Source: Caldilineaceae bacterium (lineage in GTDB: Bacteria > Chloroflexota > Anaerolineae > Caldilineales > Caldilineaceae). From it: DNA of 64,000 nt. The stretch covers positions 33,949 through 97,948 of the forward strand of contig JAHBVH010000025.1 of the NCBI GenBank assembly GCA_019637645.1, in the 5' to 3' direction. The number at the start of each line of letters is the position of its first letter. Positions within the stretch are counted from its first letter, which is position 1. This document shows, one piece after another, positions 50,718 to 58,967 of the stretch. Under the pieces are notes generated by a model that did not search any database, had not been told where the DNA came from, and was given only the letters and a program-made list of their open reading frames with translations. A program made the position numbers and the translations under genes.

Positions 50718-51041
50718 ATGACTCACTATAAGCCGTTTACCTTGATTGGTCAGTGCATGCTTGTGTTGATCATAGGCTTAGTCTTGGCAATGCTCTTTGC
50801 CTTGTGGGGACTGATTTTACCCAAGCCGAGTGATGGCATTCCTTGGGCAGCACATACCAAGGGTATATCTACAGAAAATGAAGCTTCTATACCCCAATCT
50901 AGTAGCTCACCTTTAACAAGCGTGTCTGCGAAAAGAATCCAGCTTTTTCCAGCGTCTTTTTGGAGCGATGATTGTAATACCAGCAGCCAGCCGCCGGACG
51001 CAAGTGCAAGGTGGCGCAACAATCGATTAGGTGAGCAATGA
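50718..51041 (+). CDS. Small membrane protein, probably truncated
   Basis: 107 codons. AGGAGC lies before ATG 50718. One hydrophobic helix (residues 10-33, IGQCMLVLIIGLVLAMLFALWGLIL) and a polar Ser-rich stretch are convincing. After about codon 60 the frame runs antisense to the 3' end of the GNAT gene and looks random, ending RWRNNRLGEQ. The simplest view is a real 5' part cut off by a rearrangement at about 50890-50930. It probably shares a transcript with the secreted protein upstream. Confidence 0.5.
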   Translation: MTHYKPFTLIGQCMLVLIIGLVLAMLFALWGLILPKPSDGIPWAAHTKGISTENEASIPQSSSSPLTSVSAKRIQLFPASFWSDDCNTSSQPPDASARWRNNRLGEQ

Positions 51042-51681
51042 TCGCCGGACCGATGCCCTGGTTCCGGTGCGCTTCCACGGTAAACATGCCACAACTCCCC
51101 ACTTCCGGTAGGAGACGCCCTTGGTCGATGATCCCAAAGCCAACACACGCCCCTCCCACGGCGGAAGCACGCTCGGTAATGTAGAGCTGACCTTCGGCTA
51201 ACCGGTGCTCAAGTTTGTCAAAGAAATCGCCAGCAAGCGCTTGAAAGAGGGGTAGATCCGCGGGTGTTGCTTGCCGATGGTAGAGTGGAAAGGGCGGTTG
51301 ATAGGGCTGCGCAGCAGGGGCAAGTTGAAAGAAGTAAGCCTGCTTTTCGAGTTGGCGATAGTCATCGAGCGCATGGGCGAGGAAGAATTCGTCACAAGTG
51401 GGGACAAAGGCCGACCGTACCTCCTCGAGCTTCCGCGCGAGCAGAAAGATGGGCTGCCCCAGCCGTCGATAGGCTGGCAAGAGGGCAAATTGGGTCAGCA
51501 ACGCTTGCTCATAAACCGCTGTCCACCCAATCAGCGTTTCGCCCAGTTGAATAGCATAATGCTGCGACGCCAAAAGATGATCTTCGAGAAAAGAGTCAAT
51601 CGGCGAGGAGAAGGTACGTACTTGCTGTTGCAGCGTTGGCAACCGCTGTGCCAACGGCATGGGCAAAAATTTTACATCCAT
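50899..51681 (-). CDS. GNAT-family N-acetyltransferase
   Basis: 260 residues from ATG 51681; an in-frame ATG at 51702 adds seven residues and cannot be excluded. The C-terminal half is a GNAT fold with the acetyl-CoA pyrophosphate loop in VEAHRNQGIGPAIIAHLI and the C-terminal pattern YYNHRSKKTLEKAGF. The N-terminal half (ALLTQFALLPAYRRLGQPIFLLARKLEE) looks like a second, degenerate GNAT lobe, so a tandem arrangement is possible. Substrate unknown. It follows the RIO1 kinase gene by 75-95 bases on the same strand, with a 14-bp inverted repeat between. Confidence 0.82.
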   Translation of the reverse strand: MDVKFLPMPLAQRLPTLQQQVRTFSSPIDSFLEDHLLASQHYAIQLGETLIGWTAVYEQALLTQFALLPAYRRLGQPIFLLARKLEEVRSAFVPTCDEFFLAHALDDYRQLEKQAYFFQLAPAAQPYQPPFPLYHRQATPADLPLFQALAGDFFDKLEHRLAEGQLYITERASAVGGACVGFGIIDQGRLLPEVGSCGMFTVEAHRNQGIGPAIIAHLIDCCATLHLRPAAGCWYYNHRSKKTLEKAGFFSQTRLLKVSY

Positions 51682-51718
51682 ATGGTTCGTGGTTGGGTCC
51701 ATGGCCCGGTGGTATTCG

Positions 51719-51751
51719 GCTCGTTGTCAGCTCCATGAGCTGACAACGAGC
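51719..51751. repeat. 14-bp inverted repeat between GNAT and RIO1 genes
   Basis: Perfect arms 51719-51732 and 51738-51751 with loop CCATG. On the plus strand TTTCTTT follows. On the minus strand, where both flanking genes lie, it follows the RIO1 stop but has no T tract. Confidence 0.65.
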
Positions 51752-51776
51752 TTTCTTTGGCAGTGGCGCTTTTACC

Positions 51777-52784
51777 CTAGGCCGGTTCATCCGACATCAT
51801 CCGGCCCGGTTCGACACCAATGTAATCCCACCAGAGCTTTTCGGCCATGGCGGTCGGACTACAGGCAATCCCTTGGCCTTGGAAATATTCACAGACGCGT
51901 AACACATCGCGTTGGAAGATGTTGTACGCGTTACGGTTTGAAACGGCCATCGTCACCTGCGGGAAGTCGATCAGCGTTACTTTGCCTTCCCAATAGAGAA
52001 TGTTAAAGGCCGACAAGTCCCCATGAATCAGCTCATGTTTGAGCATCAGCTCAATATTGCGCATGACCTCGGCAAAGAGCGGTTGGCGTTCCTCGGGGGC
52101 AAGGGTCACGGCATGGAGGGCTGGGGCCGCCATCTTGGCATTGCCGATGTATTCCATGAGGATCGCATTCTCGCCATGGGCAATGGGCTTGGGCACTGCC
52201 GCGCCCATTCCATGGAGCCGTTGCAAAGTGCCAAACTCATACATGAGCCAAGAGCCATGCAGCAATTCAGCCCCAAAGCCGGTCTTTTTCTTCATGGCCC
52301 GCATGGAGCGGCTATCCCGCCGTTTGACAATCCCCCCTTCGCTACTGAGAATTTCGCGGCCTTCGCGATACATCATATCATTGCTCAGGTTGCGAAATTG
52401 GCGCGGGCGATAGACTTTGGCCGCCAGGAGATCCAGCCCCGTGTCCGGGTTGGCCTTACACAGATAGACACTGGCCTCTTTGCCCCCTTTGACCTGGCTG
52501 ATTACATCGACAATCAAACCTTGGTCATAAAAAACGCGTAGCGAGTCGAGCAGCCAAACCGCCTCGAAACGGGCAGGGATGTAGGTTGTTTGAAAACCGC
52601 CCTCCAAACCCGCCGCGCTTTCGGTGAGTTGAGCCACAATCTCGTTCTGCGACTTTTTGGCTTTCTGCTTATTCTTTGGCTTGCGGGCACGCCGTTCCTC
52701 CCGGTCCAGCAAGCCAAAACGATCCATAATCTCATCTTGATCATCGTGATGCGAGTCATTCATATAAGCGTGGTTGTACGTCAC
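51777..52784 (-). CDS. RIO1-family atypical protein kinase/ATPase
   Basis: 335 residues from GTG 52784, chosen because AAGGAA stands about nine bases upstream, while ATG 52763 has none. After a basic, Lys-rich N-terminal 50 residues the RIO fold shows the nucleotide loop VKGGKEASVYLC near 98, the catalytic loop HGDLSAFNILY near 253 and the metal site LIDFPQ near 270, all with RIO1-like spacing. Archaeal and eukaryotic Rio1 matures small ribosomal subunits; bacterial members are scattered and less studied. The catalytic Asp and metal Asp are present, so ATP turnover is expected. Two tandem terminators and a 25-codon ORF lie upstream. Confidence 0.9.
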   Translation of the reverse strand: MTYNHAYMNDSHHDDQDEIMDRFGLLDREERRARKPKNKQKAKKSQNEIVAQLTESAAGLEGGFQTTYIPARFEAVWLLDSLRVFYDQGLIVDVISQVKGGKEASVYLCKANPDTGLDLLAAKVYRPRQFRNLSNDMMYREGREILSSEGGIVKRRDSRSMRAMKKKTGFGAELLHGSWLMYEFGTLQRLHGMGAAVPKPIAHGENAILMEYIGNAKMAAPALHAVTLAPEERQPLFAEVMRNIELMLKHELIHGDLSAFNILYWEGKVTLIDFPQVTMAVSNRNAYNIFQRDVLRVCEYFQGQGIACSPTAMAEKLWWDYIGVEPGRMMSDEPA

Positions 52785-52935
52785 GGTTGTTTGTTTCCTT
52801 GATACAATTCATAGCGTTAGAGATGATAGTTGGGCGATGCGACCAGAGAGCGGATAGGTTCTCCAAACCGGTCCGCTCTGCTTGGCAGCCACCCTGCCCA
52901 CTGAAACGATTTCCTGATTCACACCCGTGACCAAT

Positions 52936-52966
52936 AAAAAAGCCACGGGTACATTAGTCCCGTGGC
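52936..52966 (-). terminator. Intrinsic terminator (proximal to RIO1 gene)
   Basis: GCCACGGG pairs with CCCGTGGC across a nine-base loop; on the minus strand six T follow. It is preceded about 95 bases upstream by a similar terminator. Confidence 0.85.
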
Positions 52967-53059
52967 GTACAACCGGCTCTGTTACAAACAACAGTCCAGT
53001 TTTCCTCTTCTGTTCCGCCCACCGCCAGCGACCAAACAAGGCCACCAGCAGCGGCGAAC

Positions 53060-53088
53060 AAAAAAGCCACGGGTGACACACCCGCGGC
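53060..53088 (-). terminator. Intrinsic terminator (distal to RIO1 gene)
   Basis: Minus strand GCCGCGGGTG, loop TGT, CACCCGTGGC (one G.U pair), then six T. The stem shares the GCCxCGGG core with the terminator at 52936. Confidence 0.85.
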
Positions 53089-53227
53089 TTGTCTATCAAG
53101 GCAATTTCCACAAGCCTATACAACGAAAACAAACTCTGTCTGACCAATGGGCCAGAGAGATGCATAGGGTATGGAATTGTGATAGCAGTGTTACAAAGAA
53201 AGCGTCAGAACAGAAGCATCCGACGAC

Positions 53228-53305
53228 TTACTTCAACACTGGCAGCAGGCACATCAACACATGATCGATTGTAGCTTGAGCATAAACATTGACTTGAGCT
53301 GGCAT
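53228..53305 (-). CDS. 25-codon ORF with consensus ribosome site
   Basis: ATG 53305 to TAA 53228-53230. AAGGAGG at 53313-53319 stands exactly seven bases upstream, the best ribosome site in the window. The peptide begins MPAQVNVYAQATIDH and ends LMCLLPVLK. It has its own promoter (53423-53452), an operator-like palindrome and a leader hairpin upstream, and two terminators downstream, so it looks like a dedicated transcription unit that could be a leader peptide for RIO1 or an independent small protein. No family recognised. Confidence 0.6.
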   Translation of the reverse strand: MPAQVNVYAQATIDHVLMCLLPVLK

Positions 53306-53343
53306 CGACGTGCCTCCTTCCCAAAAGAAAACTTTTTTTAACA

Positions 53344-53365
53344 ACTAGTAGTCAGCTACTAGTTT
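53344..53365. promoter_or_regulatory. Palindrome in the leader of the 25-codon ORF
   Basis: AACTAGTAG and CTACTAGTT form a perfect 9-bp stem with a four-base loop, about 40 bases before the start codon; an operator or an RNA hairpin. Confidence 0.55.
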
Positions 53366-53388
53366 TCAACTTAACTTACAAACAAGAT

Positions 53389-53409
53389 AGCTTATGTATG
53401 ATAAGCTAC
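53389..53409. promoter_or_regulatory. Operator-like palindrome
   Basis: TAGCTTAT-GTATG-ATAAGCTA, 8-bp arms, lies just downstream of the predicted transcription start of the 25-codon ORF, a position suited to a repressor. Confidence 0.5.
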
Positions 53410-53422
53410 AGTTACTAAGATA

Positions 53423-53452
53423 GTCTACCATACATAAAATTTTTCTGTAAAA
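53423..53452 (-). promoter_or_regulatory. Promoter of the 25-codon ORF
   Basis: Minus strand TTTACA (53452-53447), 18-base spacer, TAGACT (53428-53423) with a TGn extension. Start near 53416. Confidence 0.55.
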
Positions 53453-53524
53453 TTTGCGCTAACCCAAAATACAAATGCCGCAAAGAACAGACAACGCAAC
53501 CGGACCAACGAGGCAATTTTCGAT

Positions 53525-54301
53525 ATGAGCAAAGCGCCCTTTCCCTCTTTCGACCTTCCCGATGAGCTACCAACCGCCAATCACTTACCCTGGACCTGGC
53601 GCGATGTGGGCAAAGCGATTCTCTTGATTGTTGTTGGCACCTTTGTGCTCGGTGCCATCATTGTCGGCGTGGCCGCGCTGACGGATACGCTTCCGACCGA
53701 AGGCCAAGGAATGGCCGCCGCGCCCTTTTTCTGGCTCGGCACCGCGATCTATGGCGTCGTTATCCTCGCCGTCTACCTTTTTGCGGCCCGCCGCGCACCC
53801 ACGGCATGGGCCGCCTTGGGCCTGCGTCCCTTTTCCTCTTGGTGGGTTTTCTTAGCCCCATTCATTACGTTCGTCGAGCTGTTGGGGATGAGTCTTGTTA
53901 ATCTTGTCTTTGTCTTGCCCTTTACCGGCGGCGAATTTGAAAATCCCCAAATTGAAGCACTCACCGGCGGCTCGGCCCTGTCGAATCAAGACTTTTTTCT
54001 GTTGCTAATCCTCATTGCCGTCATTGCCCCGATCGCCGAAGAACTCTTCTTTCGTGGGATGCTCTACGCCCTGCTCCGCGAACGCTGGTCCGCCCCCATC
54101 GCCATCCTGGCCAATGGCTTCCTCTTCGCCTTCATCCACTTCATTCCGCTGCTCATCCCTGGCCTCTTCCTCGTTGGCATTGTCCTGGCCTGGGTTCGCG
54201 AACGCAGTGGCTCACTCATCCCCTGTATGCTTGTCCATGCCCTCCAAAATGGCATCGTCCTCGTCGGCATCTACGGCATGATGAACGGGGCAAGTGCCTA
54301 G
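53525..54301 (+). CDS. CPBP family intramembrane metalloprotease
   Basis: 258 residues, about seven to eight membrane helices. The glutamic protease-like signature EELFFRGMLYALL lies near residue 175, followed by FLFAFIHF near 200 and VHALQNG near 240, the three conserved blocks of the CAAX protease/bacteriocin-processing (CPBP, Abi) family. Members cleave prenylated or other membrane substrates and some give immunity to bacteriocins. The N-terminal cytosolic 25 residues are Pro-rich. No partner gene suggests a substrate; it stands alone between divergent and convergent neighbours. Confidence 0.88.
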   Translation: MSKAPFPSFDLPDELPTANHLPWTWRDVGKAILLIVVGTFVLGAIIVGVAALTDTLPTEGQGMAAAPFFWLGTAIYGVVILAVYLFAARRAPTAWAALGLRPFSSWWVFLAPFITFVELLGMSLVNLVFVLPFTGGEFENPQIEALTGGSALSNQDFFLLLILIAVIAPIAEELFFRGMLYALLRERWSAPIAILANGFLFAFIHFIPLLIPGLFLVGIVLAWVRERSGSLIPCMLVHALQNGIVLVGIYGMMNGASA

Positions 54302-54302
54302 G

Positions 54303-54360
54303 GTAGAAGACAGAAGACAGATTCTGACCTCTGTTCTCTGTTCTCTGACTTCTGACCTCT
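54303..54360. repeat. Purine/pyrimidine strand-asymmetric hairpin element
   Basis: A purine-rich part (AGAAGACAGAAGACAG) is followed by a pyrimidine-rich part (CTGTTCTCTGTTCTCTGACTTC) that is partly complementary. It lies between the convergent CPBP and GNAT genes, where it may act as a two-way terminator. Confidence 0.6.
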
Positions 54361-54364
54361 CTCC

Positions 54365-55150
54365 TCACCGCTGCTCGCGGTAGTGATAGTGATAAAGGGT
54401 GGTAAAGCCGAGGCTGGTGTAGAGCGATTGAGCAGCGGTGTTGTGCGCCATAACTTGGAGATAGGCGCGTTCAGCCCCTTGCATTTGAGCCCAGATGGCA
54501 AGGGTGCGGAGAATGGCACGGGCCGCGCCGCGGCGGCGGAAAGCGGGCAGGGTACCCATACAAAAAATGCCGAGCCAACCAGCTCCGATCACACCAAGGC
54601 CAACCGCGGCGGGCTCGGCATCGATCTGGAGAAGGACAAAGCCCACCGGATCGGCAATGCGCTGCAAAATGGCGCGGCGCGCTCCCATCCCTGCCGCCTC
54701 TTCTTCGGCAGCGGCCACATATAGGCTAAACCATTGCTCATCAAACGCTTCGGCCACCTCTACCGTAAATTCAGGATTACGCCGCAAAGGAGGCGTATTG
54801 GTTAGCATGGTATTGAGCTCAGCCACCTGGACCGCGGTATGCGCCACCGCGGCATAGCCGAGCGCAGCTAATCGATCATCCAGATCCGCGGGTTGTGCCG
54901 CGGGCGAAATCTGATAGCGCGCCGGTAACCGCCGCTCAGCATAAAACTGCGCAACCGCCTCGATCCTAGCGTCGGTCGCTACGCTCTCGCTTGTCACATT
55001 GGGCCAGACTGAATTCGCTCGCCGTGTCACGCCATTGGCATAGCGCGCCCACCAGCCGTCGATCTCCTGTACCTCGGCAGCCGGCCACGCGCGGGCCGCC
55101 AGCCATTCCACCTGTTGGATCGGGGAAATCCCCGCTTCTTCATTGTTCAT
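54365..55150 (-). CDS. GNAT-family N-acetyltransferase (tandem-lobe type)
   Basis: 261 residues from ATG 55150; an extension to 55198 overlaps the promoter of the divergent methyltransferase gene and is rejected. The first lobe contains [35 protein letters not shown], common in GNATs of this subgroup. The second lobe holds the acetyl-CoA loop [15 protein letters not shown] near 205 and [15 protein letters not shown] near 240, so the C-terminal domain should be catalytic. Substrate unknown. It is divergent from the methyltransferase gene. Confidence 0.85.
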   Translation of the reverse strand: MNNEEAGISPIQQVEWLAARAWPAAEVQEIDGWWARYANGVTRRANSVWPNVTSESVATDARIEAVAQFYAERRLPARYQISPAAQPADLDDRLAALGYAAVAHTAVQVAELNTMLTNTPPLRRNPEFTVEVAEAFDEQWFSLYVAAAEEEAAGMGARRAILQRIADPVGFVLLQIDAEPAAVGLGVIGAGWLGIFCMGTLPAFRRRGAARAILRTLAIWAQMQGAERAYLQVMAHNTAAQSLYTSLGFTTLYHYHYREQR

Positions 55151-55193
55151 GCTATCGCGACCTGTCAATTCTGCTTTCTGTACACAGCTATGG

Positions 55194-55199
55194 TACACT
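55194..55199 (+). promoter_or_regulatory. Extended -10 element in front of the methyltransferase gene
   Basis: TGGTACACT contains TACACT (55194-55199) with TGn. The start would fall near 55206, on the A of an ATG, so a leaderless message is possible. No good -35 was found. Confidence 0.3.
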
Positions 55200-55205
55200 C
55201 AGGGG

Positions 55206-56087
55206 ATGAGTACTATGACCACGACCAACAACGACTATGTTCTGCTCGATTCCGGCAATGAACAAAAGCTGGAACGAATTGGTGAGTATACCTTGATCCG
55301 GCCATCCCCACAAGCGATCTGGCGGCCACAGCGTTCCCAGGCAGAGTGGAACCGCGCCGATGCTGTCTATGTCCGCTCTTCGGATGGCGGCGGGGCTTGG
55401 GAATGGAAACGCAAGATCAAGCGGGAATTTGACATTCTCTATAACAACATCTCCTTTAATATCCGCCTCACCAACTTTGGTCATTTGGGGCTTTTTCCCG
55501 AACAAGCCGCCAATTGGGATTGGCTGCGCCAGATCATCCGCAAGCGGTTGGTCCGCACCAATTATCGCAATCTCCATGTGCTCAATCTCTTTGCCTACAC
55601 CGGCGGCAGCACCTTGGCCTGTAGCCAAGCGGGCGCGCATCTAACTCATGTGGACGCGGCCAAGGGCGTGGTCGATTGGGCGCGTAAAAATGCCCAGCAG
55701 AGCAAGCTGGACGAGCGCCCCATTCGTTGGCTGGTCGATGATGTCATGAAATACCTGGAACGGGAAGTACGGCGCAACCATACATACCACGGCATTATTT
55801 TCGACCCACCATCCTTTGGCCGTGGTCCCAAAGGGGAAGTCTTCAAAATTGAAAATGACCTCATGCCATTGCTGGATGCCTGTCAAAGCTTGCTAGCCAA
55901 AGATGCGCTCTTTGTCCTCTACAGTTGTCACACCCCCGGCTTTACGCCCATTACGCTGGAAAACCAACTTCTCACCATGCTTGCTGAGCGCAATGGCACC
56001 CTGGAAAGCGGCGAAATGGTCGTCAACGACCAAAGTGACCGGCCCCTGCCCAGTGGTACATATGCCCGATGGGTAGCGGAGGAGTAG
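55206..56087 (+). CDS. Class I SAM-dependent RNA methyltransferase (RlmI/COG1092-like)
   Basis: 293 residues from ATG 55206; an in-frame ATG at 55215 has AGGGG ten bases upstream and is equally possible. The SAM site is [40 protein letters not shown] near 125-165, and the catalytic-loop region is [23 protein letters not shown] near 197. These motifs match the class I methyltransferases related to RlmI/RlmK/YccW that modify rRNA cytosines or guanines, although the N-terminal PUA domain of RlmI is absent. A replaced N-terminal region ([21 protein letters not shown]) is shared by a COG1092 subgroup. Target unknown. Confidence 0.85.
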   Translation: MSTMTTTNNDYVLLDSGNEQKLERIGEYTLIRPSPQAIWRPQRSQAEWNRADAVYVRSSDGGGAWEWKRKIKREFDILYNNISFNIRLTNFGHLGLFPEQAANWDWLRQIIRKRLVRTNYRNLHVLNLFAYTGGSTLACSQAGAHLTHVDAAKGVVDWARKNAQQSKLDERPIRWLVDDVMKYLEREVRRNHTYHGIIFDPPSFGRGPKGEVFKIENDLMPLLDACQSLLAKDALFVLYSCHTPGFTPITLENQLLTMLAERNGTLESGEMVVNDQSDRPLPSGTYARWVAEE

Positions 56088-56139
56088 GGGAACAAGGCGA
56101 TTTAAGAACGGCCTTGCCCTGTTATTAAGCTATGTACCC

Positions 56140-56952
56140 TTGCCCTACAATCTAAAACCCTATGGCGGCCCAGTAGATGGCACATTGATTGACATTGTGA
56201 TCCAAGAACAGAATGCAGCCAAACAGGTTGTCTTTGAGTGGCGCGGTAGCGACCATATCCCGATCACCGACACCTATGAGTCCTTTACCGATGGGCTTGT
56301 TGACTATCTGCACACCAATGCCATGGCTGTGGACCGCGATGGGCATCTGCTGATCTCCAGCCGCAACACCTCTGAGATTACCAAAATCAACCGGCAGACG
56401 GGTGCGGTCATCTGGCGGTTGGGGGGCAAAAGCAATCAATTTACCTTTACCAACGACCCTGGCTTTTGGCGGCAACACGATATCCGACGGCAGGCCAATG
56501 GCAATCTAACCTTGTTCGACAATGGCAATGAGCATACGCCGCCCCACTCGCGCGCCGTTGAATATGCCATCGATGAAACGGCCAAGACCATCACACGAGT
56601 CTGGCAATACCCACCTGACACCAGTGAATATTCTTTTATCATGAGCAATGCCCAGCGCCTGCCCAATGGCAATACGCTCATTGGCTGGGGCGACCAGCCC
56701 AAAATGACCGAAGTACGCCCCGATGGGACCATCGCCCTAGCAATGCGCTTGGGTGCTCCGCGCACTGGCTTTGAAACCACAATTACTATGGCCGATCTAC
56801 CTGCTGACACCTGTTTCTTTCAGACGCGCCCCATCCATGCCCAGGAAAGAGCAACGCCTTTTTCCAACCTAATCTACCGCACCGATCAACCAGCCTGCCG
56901 TGTTCAGCTTACCTTCGCCTACCTCCCTTGGGTCGCGGTTACCGCCAATTAA
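56140..56952 (+). CDS. Arylsulfotransferase-like protein, N-terminally truncated
   Basis: 270 codons with no plausible start: the first possible start is TTG 56140, and no signal peptide or ribosome site is present, while the frame is open a little further upstream into the previous gene's end. The sequence matches the C-terminal half of the arylsulfotransferase (ASST) beta-propeller family: DYLHTNAMAVDRDGHLLISSRNTSEITKINRQTGAVIWRLGG, FWRQHDIRRQANGNLTLFDNGN and SNAQRLPNGNTLIGWG. The His and Arg residues of the propeller centre are partly kept. The missing N-terminal third should hold the signal peptide and first blades, so this is probably a gene remnant. It ends FAYLPWV, near the surface motif. 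Confidence 0.7.
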   Translation: MPYNLKPYGGPVDGTLIDIVIQEQNAAKQVVFEWRGSDHIPITDTYESFTDGLVDYLHTNAMAVDRDGHLLISSRNTSEITKINRQTGAVIWRLGGKSNQFTFTNDPGFWRQHDIRRQANGNLTLFDNGNEHTPPHSRAVEYAIDETAKTITRVWQYPPDTSEYSFIMSNAQRLPNGNTLIGWGDQPKMTEVRPDGTIALAMRLGAPRTGFETTITMADLPADTCFFQTRPIHAQERATPFSNLIYRTDQPACRVQLTFAYLPWVAVTAN

Positions 56953-56997
56953 GCGCGCCAATGGCTACTTTATTTTGTGATCTAACGCATAAAGCGC

Positions 56998-57027
56998 TTG
57001 ACAAGCACCCCTTATCCATGCTATCTT
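56998..57027 (+). promoter_or_regulatory. Strong promoter of the aromatic amino acid operon
   Basis: TTGACA (56998-57003, perfect consensus), 18-base spacer, TATCTT (57022-57027) with the TGn extended -10. Transcription would begin near 57034, leaving a leader of about 430 bases before the chorismate mutase gene. Confidence 0.75.
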
Positions 57028-57108
57028 TTTAGGACAATTGATTTTGTCACTGTTATCTCAGTATCACACAGAGCTTTTTACGAGATTTTCTCAGCAAGCG
57101 CAATTATC

Positions 57109-57306
57109 ATGAGTTTGGCAAACGTACATCAATCCTTGCAACAGCAGATGAATATTGCCACTAGCCAATCATTATTGGTTGGTCAACCTATGCTTGCTGA
57201 AAACCCACGCGATCCAATGCGTGGGTTTTCTTATTGGGGCTACTTTTATTTTTATTTTACCAACACTTCGCCATTCGACGCGGAGAGAACGGTGATGCCT
57301 GGGTAG
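57109..57306 (+). CDS. Candidate aromatic leader peptide (Phe/Tyr/Trp-rich)
   Basis: A reading frame between the operon promoter and its terminator. In-frame ATGs stand at 57109, 57148, 57190 and 57217 and the stop is TAG 57304-57306; none has a clear ribosome site, so the start is unresolved. From 57226 it encodes [11 protein letters not shown]: ten of the codons from 57217 to 57258 specify Phe, Tyr or Trp. Codons just after this cluster (TCG CCA TTC) contain CGCCATTC, which can pair with GAATGGCG in the terminator's 5' arm. That is the layout of a ribosome-mediated attenuator. The cluster is T-rich, so part of its aromatic bias could be chance. Confidence 0.6.
   Translation: MSLANVHQSLQQQMNIATSQSLLVGQPMLAENPRDPMRGFSYWGYFYFYFTNTSPFDAERTVMPG
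57199..57230 (+). terminator. 12-bp hairpin within the aromatic leader
   Basis: GAAAACCCACGC (57199-57210) pairs perfectly with GCGTGGGTTTTC (57219-57230) across an eight-base loop; TTATT follows. It could be a first terminator, or a hairpin that holds back translation of the codons within it. Confidence 0.65.
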
Positions 57307-57330
57307 CACCAGTAAGCGGACTGAACTTTC

Positions 57331-57367
57331 AAGAGCGGGGAATGGCGAAAGCCCCCCGCTCTTTTTT
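57331..57367 (+). terminator. Attenuator-type intrinsic terminator of the aromatic operon
   Basis: AAGAGCGGGG (57331-57340) pairs with CCCCGCTCTT (57354-57363), with an inner GGC/GCC closing a GAAA loop and an AAT bulge, followed by six T (57362-57367). It begins 24 bases after the leader stop codon. The bases 57340-57347 can instead pair with 57269-57276. Confidence 0.85.
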
Positions 57368-57464
57368 GTTGCCAAAATCAGGGACGCCGCGGAAAGATCT
57401 GAGAGGGTTGGCAAACTCGCAGCTCCCCTGTGGCCTTCCGACCAAGAACAAAGAGGAACCAAAC

Positions 57465-57896
57465 ATGACAGTCTGTCGAGGAGTGCGTGGCGCGACCACT
57501 GTCGAAACGGATGACCGAGAACTAGTTCTCAAAGCGACGCGCGAACTGTTAGCGCTGATGATTCGCTTGAACGGCATTCGTTCCGATGATGTGGCCAGCG
57601 CGATCTTTACGACCACCCCCGATGTGGTCTCGGTCTTTCCGGCTACCGCCGCCCGTCAGTTGGGTTGGCTCGATGTGCCACTCATGTGCGCCCACGAAAT
57701 GAGTGTACCGGGAAGCCTCGGGTTGTGTATTCGGATTCTGCTGCATTGGAACACCACCAAAGAGCAGCAGGCGATCCAGCATGTCTACTTGCACGAAGCG
57801 CGCAATCTGCGTCCCGACAAAACCATTGTTTTTTCCGAAGATGACATGCAAGAGCTCAATCGCTGGATCGAAGAACAGCTAAGTAGAAATAATTAA
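57465..57896 (+). CDS. aroH: Chorismate mutase, AroH type
   Basis: 143 residues from ATG 57465 (AAAGAGGAACC upstream). Rearranges chorismate to prephenate, the entry to Phe and Tyr. The AroH-type (trimeric, pseudo-alpha/beta-barrel) is recognised by [54 protein letters not shown], and [27 protein letters not shown]. The catalytic Arg (RGVRGAT and GLCIRILLH) and Glu (AHEM) residues are visible. It is the first structural gene after the attenuator and precedes pheA by about 100 bases. Confidence 0.93.
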   Translation: MTVCRGVRGATTVETDDRELVLKATRELLALMIRLNGIRSDDVASAIFTTTPDVVSVFPATAARQLGWLDVPLMCAHEMSVPGSLGLCIRILLHWNTTKEQQAIQHVYLHEARNLRPDKTIVFSEDDMQELNRWIEEQLSRNN

Positions 57897-57915
57897 TGGA
57901 GAACGAACAATAATT

Positions 57916-57955
57916 AATTGTTAATCAGTTCTGTGCCACGCTACCATTAACAATT
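57916..57955. repeat. AT-rich inverted repeat in the aroH-pheA gap
   Basis: AATTGTTAAT (57916-57925) and ATTAACAATT (57946-57955) form a perfect 10-bp stem with a 20-base loop; flanking words ATGGAGAA/TTCTCCAT are also complementary. Its sequence resembles the repeat at 25543. Confidence 0.55.
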
Positions 57956-57995
57956 TGCCATTCTCCATTGACAATTAATGATTAAAGGAGTTTGT

Positions 57996-58856
<861 letters not shown>

Positions 58857-58921
58857 AGAGCAGGGGCAGAAGGCAGAAGACAGAAGGCAGTGGTCTCTAG
58901 CCCCCCAGTCTCTAGTCTCTC
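58857..58921. repeat. Purine/pyrimidine strand-asymmetric element
   Basis: AGAAGGCAGAAGACAGAAGGCAG is followed by GTCTCTAGCCCC...AGTCTCTAGTCTCTCA. It lies between pheA and the first DAHP synthase and belongs to the same type as 54303 and 60039, with weaker pairing. Confidence 0.5.
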
Positions 58922-58967
58922 ATTGAAATTTTGTTAACAAAAAGATGCTTATCAGAGGAGTAGAATC

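Larger units (their letters stand above)
52785..53227. other. Structured leader upstream of the RIO1 gene
   Basis: About 440 bases without a plausible gene, containing two closely similar minus-strand intrinsic terminators (52936-52966 and 53060-53088). No second promoter was found between them and the RIO1 start. Confidence 0.5.
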
